From Oscillospiraceae bacterium (lineage in GTDB: Bacteria > Bacillota > Clostridia > Oscillospirales > Acutalibacteraceae): a stretch of 45,489 bases of DNA. The notes beneath the pieces were generated by a model. It did not search any database. It was not told the origin of the DNA and saw only the letters and a list, made by a program, of their open reading frames with translations. The stretch lies in the NCBI GenBank assembly GCA_015066295.1, contig SVOR01000014.1:1-45489 (forward strand). Direction: 5' to 3'. A program made the position numbers and the translations under genes. This document shows, piece after piece, positions 1-7,638 of the stretch. The stretch's first letter is position 1; each line of letters begins with the position of its first letter.

Positions 1-132
1 AACAGCTCCCTCGTCAGAGGGAGCCAAGCATCTTAATATACCTGTTTACAGGTGGCAAGTAATACCTGCATGGCTGGCAGGCCAATTTAAAAACGCACTT
101 GTGCGTAGTCAGAATCGGTTAGGGCTATGCCC
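1..132. repeat. Array of short inverted repeats (hairpins) at the left edge
   Basis: No reading frame of note is present. Five perfect short stems follow one another: GCTCCCTC/GAGGGAGC (5-12/17-24, 4-base loop), ACCTGT/ACAGGT (40-45/48-53), CCTGC/GCAGG (65-69/77-81), ACGCAC/GTGCGT (93-98/101-106) and GGGC/GCCC (122-125/129-132). The prs terminator follows directly. The first stem resembles the CCCTC...GAGGG palindromes often seen between genes of gut clostridia; that comparison is from memory. It could be a remnant of dispersed palindromic repeats or the 3' region of a gene lying left of the window. Confidence 0.5.
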
Positions 133-133
133 G

Positions 134-163
134 AAAATGAAAAACCACCCGCTATGCGGGTGG
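134..163 (-). terminator. Intrinsic terminator of prs
   Basis: Stem CCACCCGC/GCGGGTGG (145-152/156-163) with a three-base loop. Read on the minus strand it is followed by TTTTTCATTTT. It lies just downstream of the prs stop codon, so it most likely ends the prs transcript. Confidence 0.85.
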
Positions 164-178
164 ATATTTATTTAAAGT

Positions 179-1309
179 TTATTTATTTTTGTTATACTCT
201 GCAACGATATTCTTAATCTTGTCAGCAGGATTTAAAAGACCGCTTATAGAGTTATCGTAATTGAGGGTATCAACCAATAACGCAATGTATTTTGCCATAT
301 TTACGTTGCAGTACCAGGGCTTAGAAAGTAGTTCTTCCTCATTGTAGATGAGGTTTGTGGTGAAAATCTTATCTATGTAGCCGTTCTCATAATACTCATC
401 AAATTTCTCATAGCCCTCAACAAATAGACCAAAGGTAGAGAAGATGAATATACGGTTAGCACCGCGCTTTTTAAGTCTTTCGGCAATGTCGAGCATTGAT
501 TCGCCCGATGAAATCATATCGTCAACGAGGATGAGGTCCTTGCCATTAACGTCGGTGCCGAGGAACTCGTGTGCTTCAATCGGGTTTTTACCATTAACAA
601 TTACCGAGTAGTTGCGGCGCTTGTAGAACATACCAAGCTCAAGACCAAGCACTGATGAATAGTAGATACATCTGCTCATACCGCCCTCGTCGGGAGATAC
701 AATCATAGTATGCTCGCGGTCGAGCTTAATATCGGGAACGCTTTTGAGTAAAGCCTTAATCATCTGATATGCGGCCTGTACGTTATCAAAGCCGTCAAGC
801 GGAATAGCATTTTGAACACGTGGGTCGTGAGCATCAAAGGTGATGATGTTCTTAACACCCATTGAAACGAGCTCTTGCAGTGCCATTGCACAGTCAAGTG
901 ATTCGCGTTTGGTTCTGCGGTGCTGTCTGCCCTCATAGAGCATCGGCATAATAACGGTGATACGACTTGCTTTACCGCCGAATGCCGCAATAATACGCTT
1001 TAAATCTTGATAATGGTCGTCGGGACTCATCGGTACGGTTTGTCCGTACATTTTGTAGGTTACACCGTGGTTAAAGCAGTCGCAGATAATATAAGCGTCA
1101 AGACCACGTGCAGTATGCTCGAGCACACCCTTAGCCTCGCCCGAACCAAAACGAGGACAGTTTGCAGGAATTACAAATGTTTCGTCTTCGTCGGCGTTGC
1201 GCCATTGCTTCAAATAATAGTCAACCTTTGATGAAATGTCTTCACATCCACGCATACTGATAATCGCTAAATCGCCGTGTGGTGTGTGTTTAAAATCGAC
1301 AGATGCCAT
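179..1309 (-). CDS. prs: Ribose-phosphate pyrophosphokinase (PRPP synthetase)
   Basis: Makes PRPP from ribose 5-phosphate and ATP, the cytosolic precursor for purine, pyrimidine, NAD, His and Trp synthesis. The C-terminal phosphoribosyltransferase fold is seen in the PRPP loop DLILVDDMISSGES (residues 258-271). The ATP/metal region shows YEGRQHRRTKRES (near 125-137) and FDAHDPRVQ (158-166). At 376 residues it is about 60 longer than the classical enzyme of about 315, mainly at the N-terminus and in the 290-350 stretch; similar long forms are known in clostridia. The ATG has a GGGGG-type ribosome binding site. It is transcribed divergently from thyX and ends at its own terminator. PRPP also feeds the nicotinate phosphoribosyltransferase encoded in this window. 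The family is clear; whether it is the only PRPP synthetase cannot be seen. Confidence 0.93.
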   Translation of the reverse strand: MASVDFKHTPHGDLAIISMRGCEDISSKVDYYLKQWRNADEDETFVIPANCPRFGSGEAKGVLEHTARGLDAYIICDCFNHGVTYKMYGQTVPMSPDDHYQDLKRIIAAFGGKASRITVIMPMLYEGRQHRRTKRESLDCAMALQELVSMGVKNIITFDAHDPRVQNAIPLDGFDNVQAAYQMIKALLKSVPDIKLDREHTMIVSPDEGGMSRCIYYSSVLGLELGMFYKRRNYSVIVNGKNPIEAHEFLGTDVNGKDLILVDDMISSGESMLDIAERLKKRGANRIFIFSTFGLFVEGYEKFDEYYENGYIDKIFTTNLIYNEEELLSKPWYCNVNMAKYIALLVDTLNYDNSISGLLNPADKIKNIVAEYNKNK

Positions 1310-1341
1310 GTTTAATACCCCCAGAAATTTTTAACAATACT

Positions 1342-1350
1342 ATAATACCA
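1342..1350 (-). promoter_or_regulatory. Candidate extended -10 promoter of prs
   Basis: On the minus strand TGG-TATTAT (TATTAT at 1347-1342) forms an extended -10 element. Only a T-run stands at the -35 position 17 bases upstream. It lies 33 bases before the prs start in the divergent prs-thyX gap, which is otherwise very AT-rich. Confidence 0.45.
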
Positions 1351-1413
1351 CATTTTTTATGCCGAAAAAAGACTTTTTTAAAAAAAATTATAACTTTATT
1401 GCAAATTTTTTTG

Positions 1414-1442
1414 TTGAATCAATATACATTGTTTGGTATAAT
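1414..1442 (+). promoter_or_regulatory. SigA-type promoter of thyX
   Basis: TTGAAT (1414-1419), a 17-base spacer and TATAAT (1437-1442), preceded by TGG as an extended -10. The predicted start of transcription is about 25 bases before the thyX ATG, and the ribosome binding site AGGAG follows at 1462-1466. Confidence 0.8.
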
Positions 1443-1474
1443 GAAATAGATAATAATTTTTAGGAGTGCTTTTT

Positions 1475-2236
1475 ATGGCTAAGGTAACCTTAATAGCTCA
1501 TACCCCCGACCCCGAGCGCACAATTGCATGCGCCGCAAAACTTTGTTACAGCCCCTCTACAATTGAAACTGTTCATCAAGGACTTACCGATGAAAAGGTG
1601 ACTTCATTTGTTGAAATGCTGTCGGAAATTGGACACGAAAGCCCCATCGAACACGTAAGCTTTACCTTTGGTATTGAGGGTGTTTCTCGTGCGCTTTTAG
1701 CACAGATTACGCGTCATCGTATGGCATCCTTCTCGGTGCAGAGTCAGCGCTACGTTGCCGAAAAGAGCTTTGAATACGTAACCCCTCCCGAAATAGCGGC
1801 AGTGCCCGAAGCAGAGGCGCTTTTCAAAGAGGCTATGGCAGAGGACCAGCGCCGTTATGATGAAATAACCGCAATTTTAAAAGAAAAGCACAAAAAAGCA
1901 TTTTTAGATGCAGGCAAGGACGAAAAAACTGCCGAGCGCATGGCAGAGAAAAAGGCAATTGAGGATGCAAGATTTGTACTTCCCAATGCATGTGAGACCA
2001 AAATGATTTTAACCATGAATTGCCGCAGCCTGCTTAATTTCTTCCGCCACCGTTGTTGTAATCGCGCACAGTGGGAGATTCAGGACGTTGCAAATCAGAT
2101 GCTGGCTCTCGTTAAGGACGTAGCACCCGAAATATTCAAAAAAGCGGGACCGCCCTGTGTTGCAGGCGGATGTCCCGAGGGCAAAATGTCCTGCGGTATG
2201 GCAAAGGAAATCAGAAACAAATATCTCGGAAAGTGA
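1475..2236 (+). CDS. thyX: FAD-dependent thymidylate synthase ThyX
   Basis: Methylates dUMP to dTMP using methylenetetrahydrofolate, FAD and NADPH, releasing THF rather than DHF. The ThyX signature RHRMASFSVQSQRY is at residues 80-93, and a second conserved block (NCRSLLNFFRHRCC) holds the substrate-binding region. ATG 1475 was chosen because AGGAG ends 8 bases before it; an in-frame GTG at 1466 overlaps that ribosome binding site and is unlikely. The C-terminus is Cys-rich (CVAGGCPEGKMSCG). thyX is followed at once by tmk, so two consecutive steps to dTDP are co-transcribed. Use of ThyX fits an anaerobe that may lack dihydrofolate reductase, but that cannot be tested here. Confidence 0.95.
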   Translation: MAKVTLIAHTPDPERTIACAAKLCYSPSTIETVHQGLTDEKVTSFVEMLSEIGHESPIEHVSFTFGIEGVSRALLAQITRHRMASFSVQSQRYVAEKSFEYVTPPEIAAVPEAEALFKEAMAEDQRRYDEITAILKEKHKKAFLDAGKDEKTAERMAEKKAIEDARFVLPNACETKMILTMNCRSLLNFFRHRCCNRAQWEIQDVANQMLALVKDVAPEIFKKAGPPCVAGGCPEGKMSCGMAKEIRNKYLGK

Positions 2237-2250
2237 GAAAGTGTCAAAAA

Positions 2251-2913
2251 ATGGGCAAACTTATAGTAATCGAAGGTCTTGACGGCAGCGGCAAGTCAAC
2301 ACAGCTTGAATTGTTGCCAAAAAGCCTTAGTGAACTCGGCATAGAGTGTCGCACAGTGTCCTTTCCTAATTATGATAGCGATTCGAGTGCGCTCGTTAAA
2401 ATGTATTTATCGGGTGAGTTCGGCTCAAAGCCCGAGGATGTAAACGCGTATGCGGCATCAACCTTTTATGCGGTTGACCGCTTCGCATCGTATAAGACCA
2501 ATTGGGGCGAGTTTTATGAGAATGGCGGCACAGTGGTTGCAGGACGTTACACCACCTCCAACGCGGTGCATCAGGCATCAAAGTTAGACCCGCAAAAATG
2601 GGAAGAATTTTTATCGTGGCTATATGAATTCGAATACGAAAAAATCGGTATACCAAAGCCCGATATGGTAATTTTTCTCGATATGCCGACCGACGTATCG
2701 CAAAAATTACTCTCAAAACGTTATAGCGGCGATAATGAGAAAAAGGATATTCACGAGCGTGACGTCGACTATTTAGAGCATTGCCGAAAGGCGGCACTTT
2801 TCACCGCCGAGTTTTCGGGTTGGCAGATAGTACCTTGTGCCGAAAACGGTGAGCCTCGCACAATTGAGGCTATTGCCGAGGATATAAAAAATAAAGTAAA
2901 AACACTCTTTTAA
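2251..2913 (+). CDS. tmk: Thymidylate kinase
   Basis: Phosphorylates dTMP to dTDP. The protein opens with KLIVIEGLDGSGKSTQ, the P-loop of the dTMP kinase family (residues 3-18). Further on come a DRFASYK motif (the DR[FYW] element), RYTTSNAVHQ for nucleotide binding, and a LID-like stretch near RYSGDNEKKD. ATG 2251 gives the 220 residues expected for the family; the frame is open further upstream inside thyX, but that extension has no family features. It follows the thyX stop by 14 bases, with a weak GAGAAAG ribosome binding site, so translational coupling with thyX is likely. Confidence 0.9.
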   Translation: MGKLIVIEGLDGSGKSTQLELLPKSLSELGIECRTVSFPNYDSDSSALVKMYLSGEFGSKPEDVNAYAASTFYAVDRFASYKTNWGEFYENGGTVVAGRYTTSNAVHQASKLDPQKWEEFLSWLYEFEYEKIGIPKPDMVIFLDMPTDVSQKLLSKRYSGDNEKKDIHERDVDYLEHCRKAALFTAEFSGWQIVPCAENGEPRTIEAIAEDIKNKVKTLF

Positions 2914-2924
2914 CGGAGAAAAAT

Positions 2925-3467
2925 ATGGTTTATGTATTTTTAGCTGACGGATTTGAGGAGATAGAAGCGCTTGCTACCGTTGATATAATACGCCGCGCAG
3001 GCATTGATTGCACAACGGTTGGTGTTACGGGCAGCACCGTAACAGGCGCACACTCAATTTCTGTTAAAACCGATATAAACATCGAAGATTTAAATATGGA
3101 CAAGGCTTCGGCTGTGGTTTTGCCGGGCGGTATGCCAGGCACCACTAATCTCGAAAAGGATGAGCGTGTAATAAATGCCGTAAATTACGCCGCCGATAAT
3201 TGTCTTTTGCTTGCGGCAATTTGCGCAGCACCCTCTATTTTAGGCCATTTAGGACTTCTAAAGGGTAAAAAAGCATCCTGCTATGACGGCTTTGAGGACG
3301 CACTCATCGGCGCTGAGTTTATTCCCGATTCGGTATGCGTCGACGGTAATACTATTACTGCTTGCGGTGCAGGTATGGCAAATGATTTTGCACTCGAAAT
3401 CGTGGCATATTTAAGCAATGACCGCAGCATTTCACAAAGAATTAAAAAATCTATTAAATATAGATAG
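2925..3467 (+). CDS. DJ-1/PfpI family protein
   Basis: Member of the class I glutamine amidotransferase-like DJ-1 family (ThiJ/YajL/PfpI relatives), whose members act as glyoxalases, chaperones or deglycases; the exact role is not predictable. The conserved pieces are an early acidic residue in ADGFEEIEALATVD, VVLPGGMPGT, the nucleophile elbow with Cys in LAAICAAPSIL, and the end motif GAGMANDFALEIV. The length, 180 residues, is normal for the family. GGAG lies 8 bases before the ATG, and the gene sits 11 bases after tmk in the same operon. Confidence 0.88.
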   Translation: MVYVFLADGFEEIEALATVDIIRRAGIDCTTVGVTGSTVTGAHSISVKTDINIEDLNMDKASAVVLPGGMPGTTNLEKDERVINAVNYAADNCLLLAAICAAPSILGHLGLLKGKKASCYDGFEDALIGAEFIPDSVCVDGNTITACGAGMANDFALEIVAYLSNDRSISQRIKKSIKYR

Positions 3468-3478
3468 GAGGGTAAATT

Positions 3479-4681
3479 ATGGAAGATAACAACAATTTGC
3501 AACCCGAATTTGAAGCAGAGGTTGTAAATGAAGAAGAACTTGACGAAATTGAACTCGCACGTTTAGAGCGCCGACGCAAAAAGCGTCTTAAAAAGCGCAT
3601 CAGAAAGCTTGTTTTAGCATCAATTGCCGTTCTTTGTGTTGCGGCAATTATTACAACCTCTCTCGCCGTTACGCGTGAAATTTTGGGCAAGCGCACAAAA
3701 CGAGGACGTGAAGTTACGGTTGATATCGCTATGGGTATGTCGACCCGTCAAATAGCCGAGGTTTTAGATGAAGCGGGTGCAATAACCAACCCCTTCCTTT
3801 TTAGAGTATATTCGCGCCTATACGGTTTTGATGGTAAATATTCTTATGGTGTATATTCGGTAAGCAACTCTATCGGCTATGAAGAATTGGCGAAAATTCT
3901 TATGACCGAGGGACAAAAGGCCGAAACCGTTACCGTAACTATACCTGAGGGTACGGGCATTAACGACTATATTAAAAACGTAAACGGAGAGAAGGTTACG
4001 GTGCCCGGTATCGCAACCATACTCGAAAAGGCAGGCGTATGCAAAAAGGCTGACTTCTTTGATGCGCTCACACAGGTAGGCGAGGAGTATGAAATTTTAG
4101 ATAGTGCCGACCGCGAAAATGCTTATTATGCTTTGGAAGGCTATTTGTTCCCCGAGACCTATCAGATGTATTCGTACGACTCAAAGCAGTGCGCTGTTTT
4201 AGCGGTAAGACGTATGCTTGAGGAAACCGAAAAACGCTTTACCGACAAGATGCGTGCGCGCGCTAAAAAGATGGGCTATACCGTCAACGAAATAATGACG
4301 ATGGCTTCCATTATTCAAATGGAAGCGGGTCGAGACGATGCAGAATTACCTAACGTAGCGGCTGTTTTCTATAACCGCTTAAAGAGTGATTCCTTTAAGA
4401 GTCTTGGCTCGTCACCAACCTGTTATTATGGTGATTCCTTTAAGGACGATGACGGCAGATACAACACCTATAATATCGAAGGTCTGCCACCGGGTCCCTT
4501 GTGTTCACCCGGTATCGCCGCTATAAATGCGGCACTCTATCCGACCGAGAATACCGAATATTTCTATTTCGTAACCGATGCCAAGGGTAATTTCTACTAT
4601 CATAAAACCTATGATGAGCAGTTAAAAACCATAAATAAATTACAGAGTGATAAGAACTGGATATATGAGTACTTCGACTAA
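3479..4681 (+). CDS. mltG: Endolytic murein transglycosylase MltG
   Basis: Membrane-anchored lytic transglycosylase that cleaves nascent glycan strands and helps end their growth during cell wall synthesis. Residues 1-43 are charged and cytoplasmic, with a dense Arg/Lys run at 30-43. A transmembrane helix covers about 44-65. The extracellular part holds a LysM-like section and the YceG catalytic domain. The block MASIIQMEAG contains the catalytic Glu (E282, equivalent to E. coli E218); the Glu two residues earlier in E. coli is Gln here. The family block YNTYNIEGLPPGPLCSPG follows. AGGAGG precedes the ATG. The next gene overlaps its 3' end. In Bacillus subtilis the homologue yrrL also sits before U32 genes. 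Confidence 0.93.
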   Translation: MEDNNNLQPEFEAEVVNEEELDEIELARLERRRKKRLKKRIRKLVLASIAVLCVAAIITTSLAVTREILGKRTKRGREVTVDIAMGMSTRQIAEVLDEAGAITNPFLFRVYSRLYGFDGKYSYGVYSVSNSIGYEELAKILMTEGQKAETVTVTIPEGTGINDYIKNVNGEKVTVPGIATILEKAGVCKKADFFDALTQVGEEYEILDSADRENAYYALEGYLFPETYQMYSYDSKQCAVLAVRRMLEETEKRFTDKMRARAKKMGYTVNEIMTMASIIQMEAGRDDAELPNVAAVFYNRLKSDSFKSLGSSPTCYYGDSFKDDDGRYNTYNIEGLPPGPLCSPGIAAINAALYPTENTEYFYFVTDAKGNFYYHKTYDEQLKTINKLQSDKNWIYEYFD

Positions 4682-5903
4682 AACAAACAAAATACCCGAG
4701 CTTTTGTGTCCTGCGGGCGACCTTACAAGACTTAAAGCGGCGGTCGATTTCGGCGCCGACGCAGTCTATTTGGCAGGCGAGGAGTTCGGTATGCGAACCG
4801 CTGCCAAAAACTTTGGCGAGCAGGATTTAAAAGAGGGTATTGAGTATGCACACAAGCACGGTGTAAAGGTGCATATCGCCTGCAACGTACTGCCACATAA
4901 TGATGAAATACCCCGTCTGCCCGAGTTCTTGCAGATGGTAAACAACCTCGGCGCCGACGCTATAATAGCGGCAGATATCGGCACAATAGGACTCGTAAAA
5001 AAGTATGCGCCGAACTGTGACCTGCACGTGTCGGTGCAGTCGGGCATAGTGAATTACCTGACCGCCAATGCCTTTTATGAAATGGGTGCTAAACGAATTG
5101 TGTTGGCACGTGAATTATCGCTGCGTGAAATTGCCGAAATTCGCGAAAAAACGCCCAAGGACCTTGAAATAGAGGCATTTGTGCATGGCGCTATGTGCGT
5201 TTCTTTCTCGGCAAGATGTCTGCTTTCAAGCTATATGACGGGCAGAGATGCCAATCGTGGCGACTGCGCACAACCTTGCCGCTGGAGTTATTCGCTTATG
5301 GAGGAAAAACGCCCGGGTCAGTATTTCGACATTACCGAAACCGACAAGGGCACCTATATTCTTAATGCAAACGATTTGTGCATGGCAGAGCATTTAAAGG
5401 AAATGTGCGATGCAGGAATTGATAGCATAAAGATAGAGGGTAGGGCTAAATCACACTATTACGTATCGGTTGTAACCAATGCCTACCGCGGCGCGCTTGA
5501 TAGCCTTAAAAACTGTGACGGTGAATGGAAATTACCGGAATGGGTAAGCGAAGAGCTTAATAAAATTAGCCACCGAAATTACTCAACAGGCTTTTATTTC
5601 GGCACACCGGAGAATTCGCAAACCTATGCCAATGCAGGCTACGTGCGAGATTACAGCATCGGCGCCGTCGTTGAGTCCTACGAGGATGGATGCGTAATTG
5701 CAACGCTTAAAAACAAGTTTTTTGCGGGTCAGGTGTTCGACTGTTTAGAGAGCGGTAGCGAGCCATTCTTTGTGACGGCTAAACCGCTTTACAACGAAAA
5801 GGGCGAAGAAATACTTGTAGCCCCCCATCCTATGATGAAGATTAAAATACCCTTTGACCGTCCAATAAAGCCCGGTTCACTATTGCGAATTCAAGAAATT
5901 TAA
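4665..5903 (+). CDS. Peptidase U32 family protein, TrhP-like
   Basis: U32 proteins of this type are now known mostly as RNA-modification factors: TrhP helps hydroxylate wobble uridine in tRNA, and RlhA acts on 23S rRNA. The U32 signature EAFVHGAMCVSFSARCLLS is complete, with the Cys residues C-x6-C followed by CAQPC for a probable Fe-S cluster. A TIM-barrel start (ELLCPAGDLTRLKAAVDFGADAVY) and a C-terminal beta-barrel domain after residue 320 match the TrhP/YrrO type. ATG 4665 lies inside the end of mltG; a GTG at 4647 would add six residues. B. subtilis has yrrL(mltG)-yrrM-yrrN-yrrO; the methyltransferase yrrM(trmR) is missing here. Confidence 0.85.
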   Translation: MSTSTKTNKIPELLCPAGDLTRLKAAVDFGADAVYLAGEEFGMRTAAKNFGEQDLKEGIEYAHKHGVKVHIACNVLPHNDEIPRLPEFLQMVNNLGADAIIAADIGTIGLVKKYAPNCDLHVSVQSGIVNYLTANAFYEMGAKRIVLARELSLREIAEIREKTPKDLEIEAFVHGAMCVSFSARCLLSSYMTGRDANRGDCAQPCRWSYSLMEEKRPGQYFDITETDKGTYILNANDLCMAEHLKEMCDAGIDSIKIEGRAKSHYYVSVVTNAYRGALDSLKNCDGEWKLPEWVSEELNKISHRNYSTGFYFGTPENSQTYANAGYVRDYSIGAVVESYEDGCVIATLKNKFFAGQVFDCLESGSEPFFVTAKPLYNEKGEEILVAPHPMMKIKIPFDRPIKPGSLLRIQEI

Positions 5904-5913
5904 TGTGTTTTAC

Positions 5914-5957
5914 AATGCCACTTTCAGGTAATACTTTACTTGAAGGTGGTATTTTTT
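5914..5957 (+). terminator. Long hairpin plus U-tract holding the ribosome binding site of the PBP gene
   Basis: Arms 5914-5931 and 5936-5953 pair over 18 of 18 positions (wobble pairs included) around the loop TACT, and TTTTTT follows. This is an intrinsic terminator for the operon from thyX to the U32 gene. Its 3' arm contains the only ribosome binding site (AAGGTGG, 5944-5949) of the next gene, and the ATG starts directly after the U-tract. The folded RNA would therefore both stop transcription and hide the start site. Confidence 0.85.
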
Positions 5958-7559
5958 ATGCAAAAAACTATCATTATGGCGCGACGCATTGTATCGGTGT
6001 TTTTGTGCTTTACGCTAGTCGCCTTAATTTGCTTTTGCAGGGTTTATCTTGTGGGTAAATCTGAAGCGAAGGTTAATAATATTCAAAACGGATACACACT
6101 TAGCGTCGGTAGACTTCGCGGCACAATTTTCGACTGTAATATGCAGCCCATTACCAACGCTAAAACAAAAATTATGGCGGCAGTTTTGCCAACTCCACGT
6201 GCCATAACCGCAATAAGCTCGGCACTGCCACACGAAAAGCTTGATAAAGTCTTGGAGGCTTTAAGGGGTGGTAAGCCCGTACTTGTTGAACTCCAACGGG
6301 AGCTCGACTGTGAGGGCATTATAATTTTAAAGGTGCCCGAATACGTGGATGAAAACACACCTTGCGAACACCTTATCGGATATCTCGATAACGAGGGACA
6401 CGGTGTATCGGGCATAGAAAAGGCATACGATGAATTTTTGCACAGCGACCAAAAAATCGAGGTAATATATCCGAGTGACGCCTTAGGGAATTTTTTGGTA
6501 GGCGATGAAGCTGAGGTTATTTATAACCAAAATATTATATATTCGGGTGTAGCATTAACAATTGACTCCGAGCTTCAAAGGCGTACCGAGGAGGCCATGC
6601 GGCAGGTAAAAAGCGGCGCGGCTGTTGTTATGGAGGTATCAACGGGTAAAATACGGGCTATGGTTAGTGCGCCGAGCTTTGATTTAACGCAAATTGAAAC
6701 CTATCTTGACGGCGAAAATTCGCCGCTTGTAAACCGCGCGTTATCGGCATATAACGTTGGCTCGGCATTTAAGCCCTGCGTCGCCGCCGCTTTGCTCGAA
6801 AACGGGGGATATACAACTTATGAGTGCGATTGTTCGGGTAGCACCTTAATTGATTCACACCAATTTAATTGCCACAAACGGGTCGGTCACGGCAAGGTCA
6901 ATTTAAGTGAAGCGTTGAGTGAGTCCTGCAACGTATTTTTTTATAAAATCAGCGCTCTTTTAGGTGCCGAGCCGATATATAAAATGGCAAAAAAGCTTAG
7001 TTTTTCAAGCTCGATTGATTTGAGGGGCATAAGCACCGCAGCAGGCAGTATTGATACCCTCGAAAGCCTTAAAAGTCGCCCCACCATACTTGCCAACCTT
7101 GCAATAGGGCAGGGTGAATTGCTGTTAAGCCCCGTATCAATACTAACTCTTTATGAGGCAATAGCGTGCGGCGGTGTTTACAGTATGCCGACGGTGGTTG
7201 AGGGCGTGGTAGAAAAGGGAATTATAAAAAGAGAAAAGCAGACGCCTAAAACCAGAGCTATGAGCCGTCAAACAGCCGATAAAATAAAGGAATATTTGCT
7301 CGGCGTTGTGGAAAACGGAACGGGTACGGCCGCCAAACCCGATTACGTTAGTGCGGCGGGCAAAACCGCCACCGCCGAGACGGGTTGGCGCAAGGACGGA
7401 CGCCTTATTCAAAACTCGTGGTTTTGCGGATTTTTTCCTTACGAAAACCCAAAATACGTTGTATCGGTTTTAATTGAGGACGAAAAACAAAACGGTACTT
7501 CGGGTGCGCCGATATTTAAAAAAATAGCCGACGGAATAGCCCAATTCGAAGGGCTTTAA
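5958..7559 (+). CDS. Class B penicillin-binding protein (transpeptidase)
   Basis: Peptidoglycan DD-transpeptidase of the PBP2/SpoVD/FtsI type, anchored by one N-terminal helix (about residues 8-30) with the rest outside. A short dimerisation domain beginning RGTIFDCN precedes the transpeptidase domain. The active-site motifs are SAFK (Ser269, Lys272) and SCN (323-325). The third motif is KTA (469-471) instead of the usual KTG, inside AAGKTATAETGW. At 533 residues there are no PASTA domains. ATG 5958 was chosen for the AAGGTGG 8 bases upstream; TTG 5940 lies within the hairpin. No good promoter lies between this gene and the U32 stop, so expression probably depends on read-through of the hairpin or a weak TTCAAG-N15-TACAAT promoter at 5890-5916. 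Confidence 0.9.
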   Translation: MQKTIIMARRIVSVFLCFTLVALICFCRVYLVGKSEAKVNNIQNGYTLSVGRLRGTIFDCNMQPITNAKTKIMAAVLPTPRAITAISSALPHEKLDKVLEALRGGKPVLVELQRELDCEGIIILKVPEYVDENTPCEHLIGYLDNEGHGVSGIEKAYDEFLHSDQKIEVIYPSDALGNFLVGDEAEVIYNQNIIYSGVALTIDSELQRRTEEAMRQVKSGAAVVMEVSTGKIRAMVSAPSFDLTQIETYLDGENSPLVNRALSAYNVGSAFKPCVAAALLENGGYTTYECDCSGSTLIDSHQFNCHKRVGHGKVNLSEALSESCNVFFYKISALLGAEPIYKMAKKLSFSSSIDLRGISTAAGSIDTLESLKSRPTILANLAIGQGELLLSPVSILTLYEAIACGGVYSMPTVVEGVVEKGIIKREKQTPKTRAMSRQTADKIKEYLLGVVENGTGTAAKPDYVSAAGKTATAETGWRKDGRLIQNSWFCGFFPYENPKYVVSVLIEDEKQNGTSGAPIFKKIADGIAQFEGL

Positions 7560-7574
7560 AATACACGTTTTTTA

Positions 7575-7603
7575 TTGCAAATGCCGTAATATTATGATAT
7601 AAT
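7575..7603 (+). promoter_or_regulatory. SigA-type promoter of the recJ operon
   Basis: TTGCAA (7575-7580), a 17-base spacer and TATAAT (7598-7603) with TGA as extended -10. It stands 36 bases before the recJ ATG. The lon promoter has the same TTGCAA-N17-TATAAT core. Confidence 0.8.
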
Positions 7604-7638
7604 AAATTGATTTATTATATATAAAGGGCGGTGAGAAT

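Noticed and set aside
3479..3700. Loss of the catalytic Glu in MltG (IIQME instead of IIEKE)
   Set aside because: Counting E. coli MltG places catalytic E218 at the second Glu, which is retained here as E282; only the non-catalytic first Glu is replaced.
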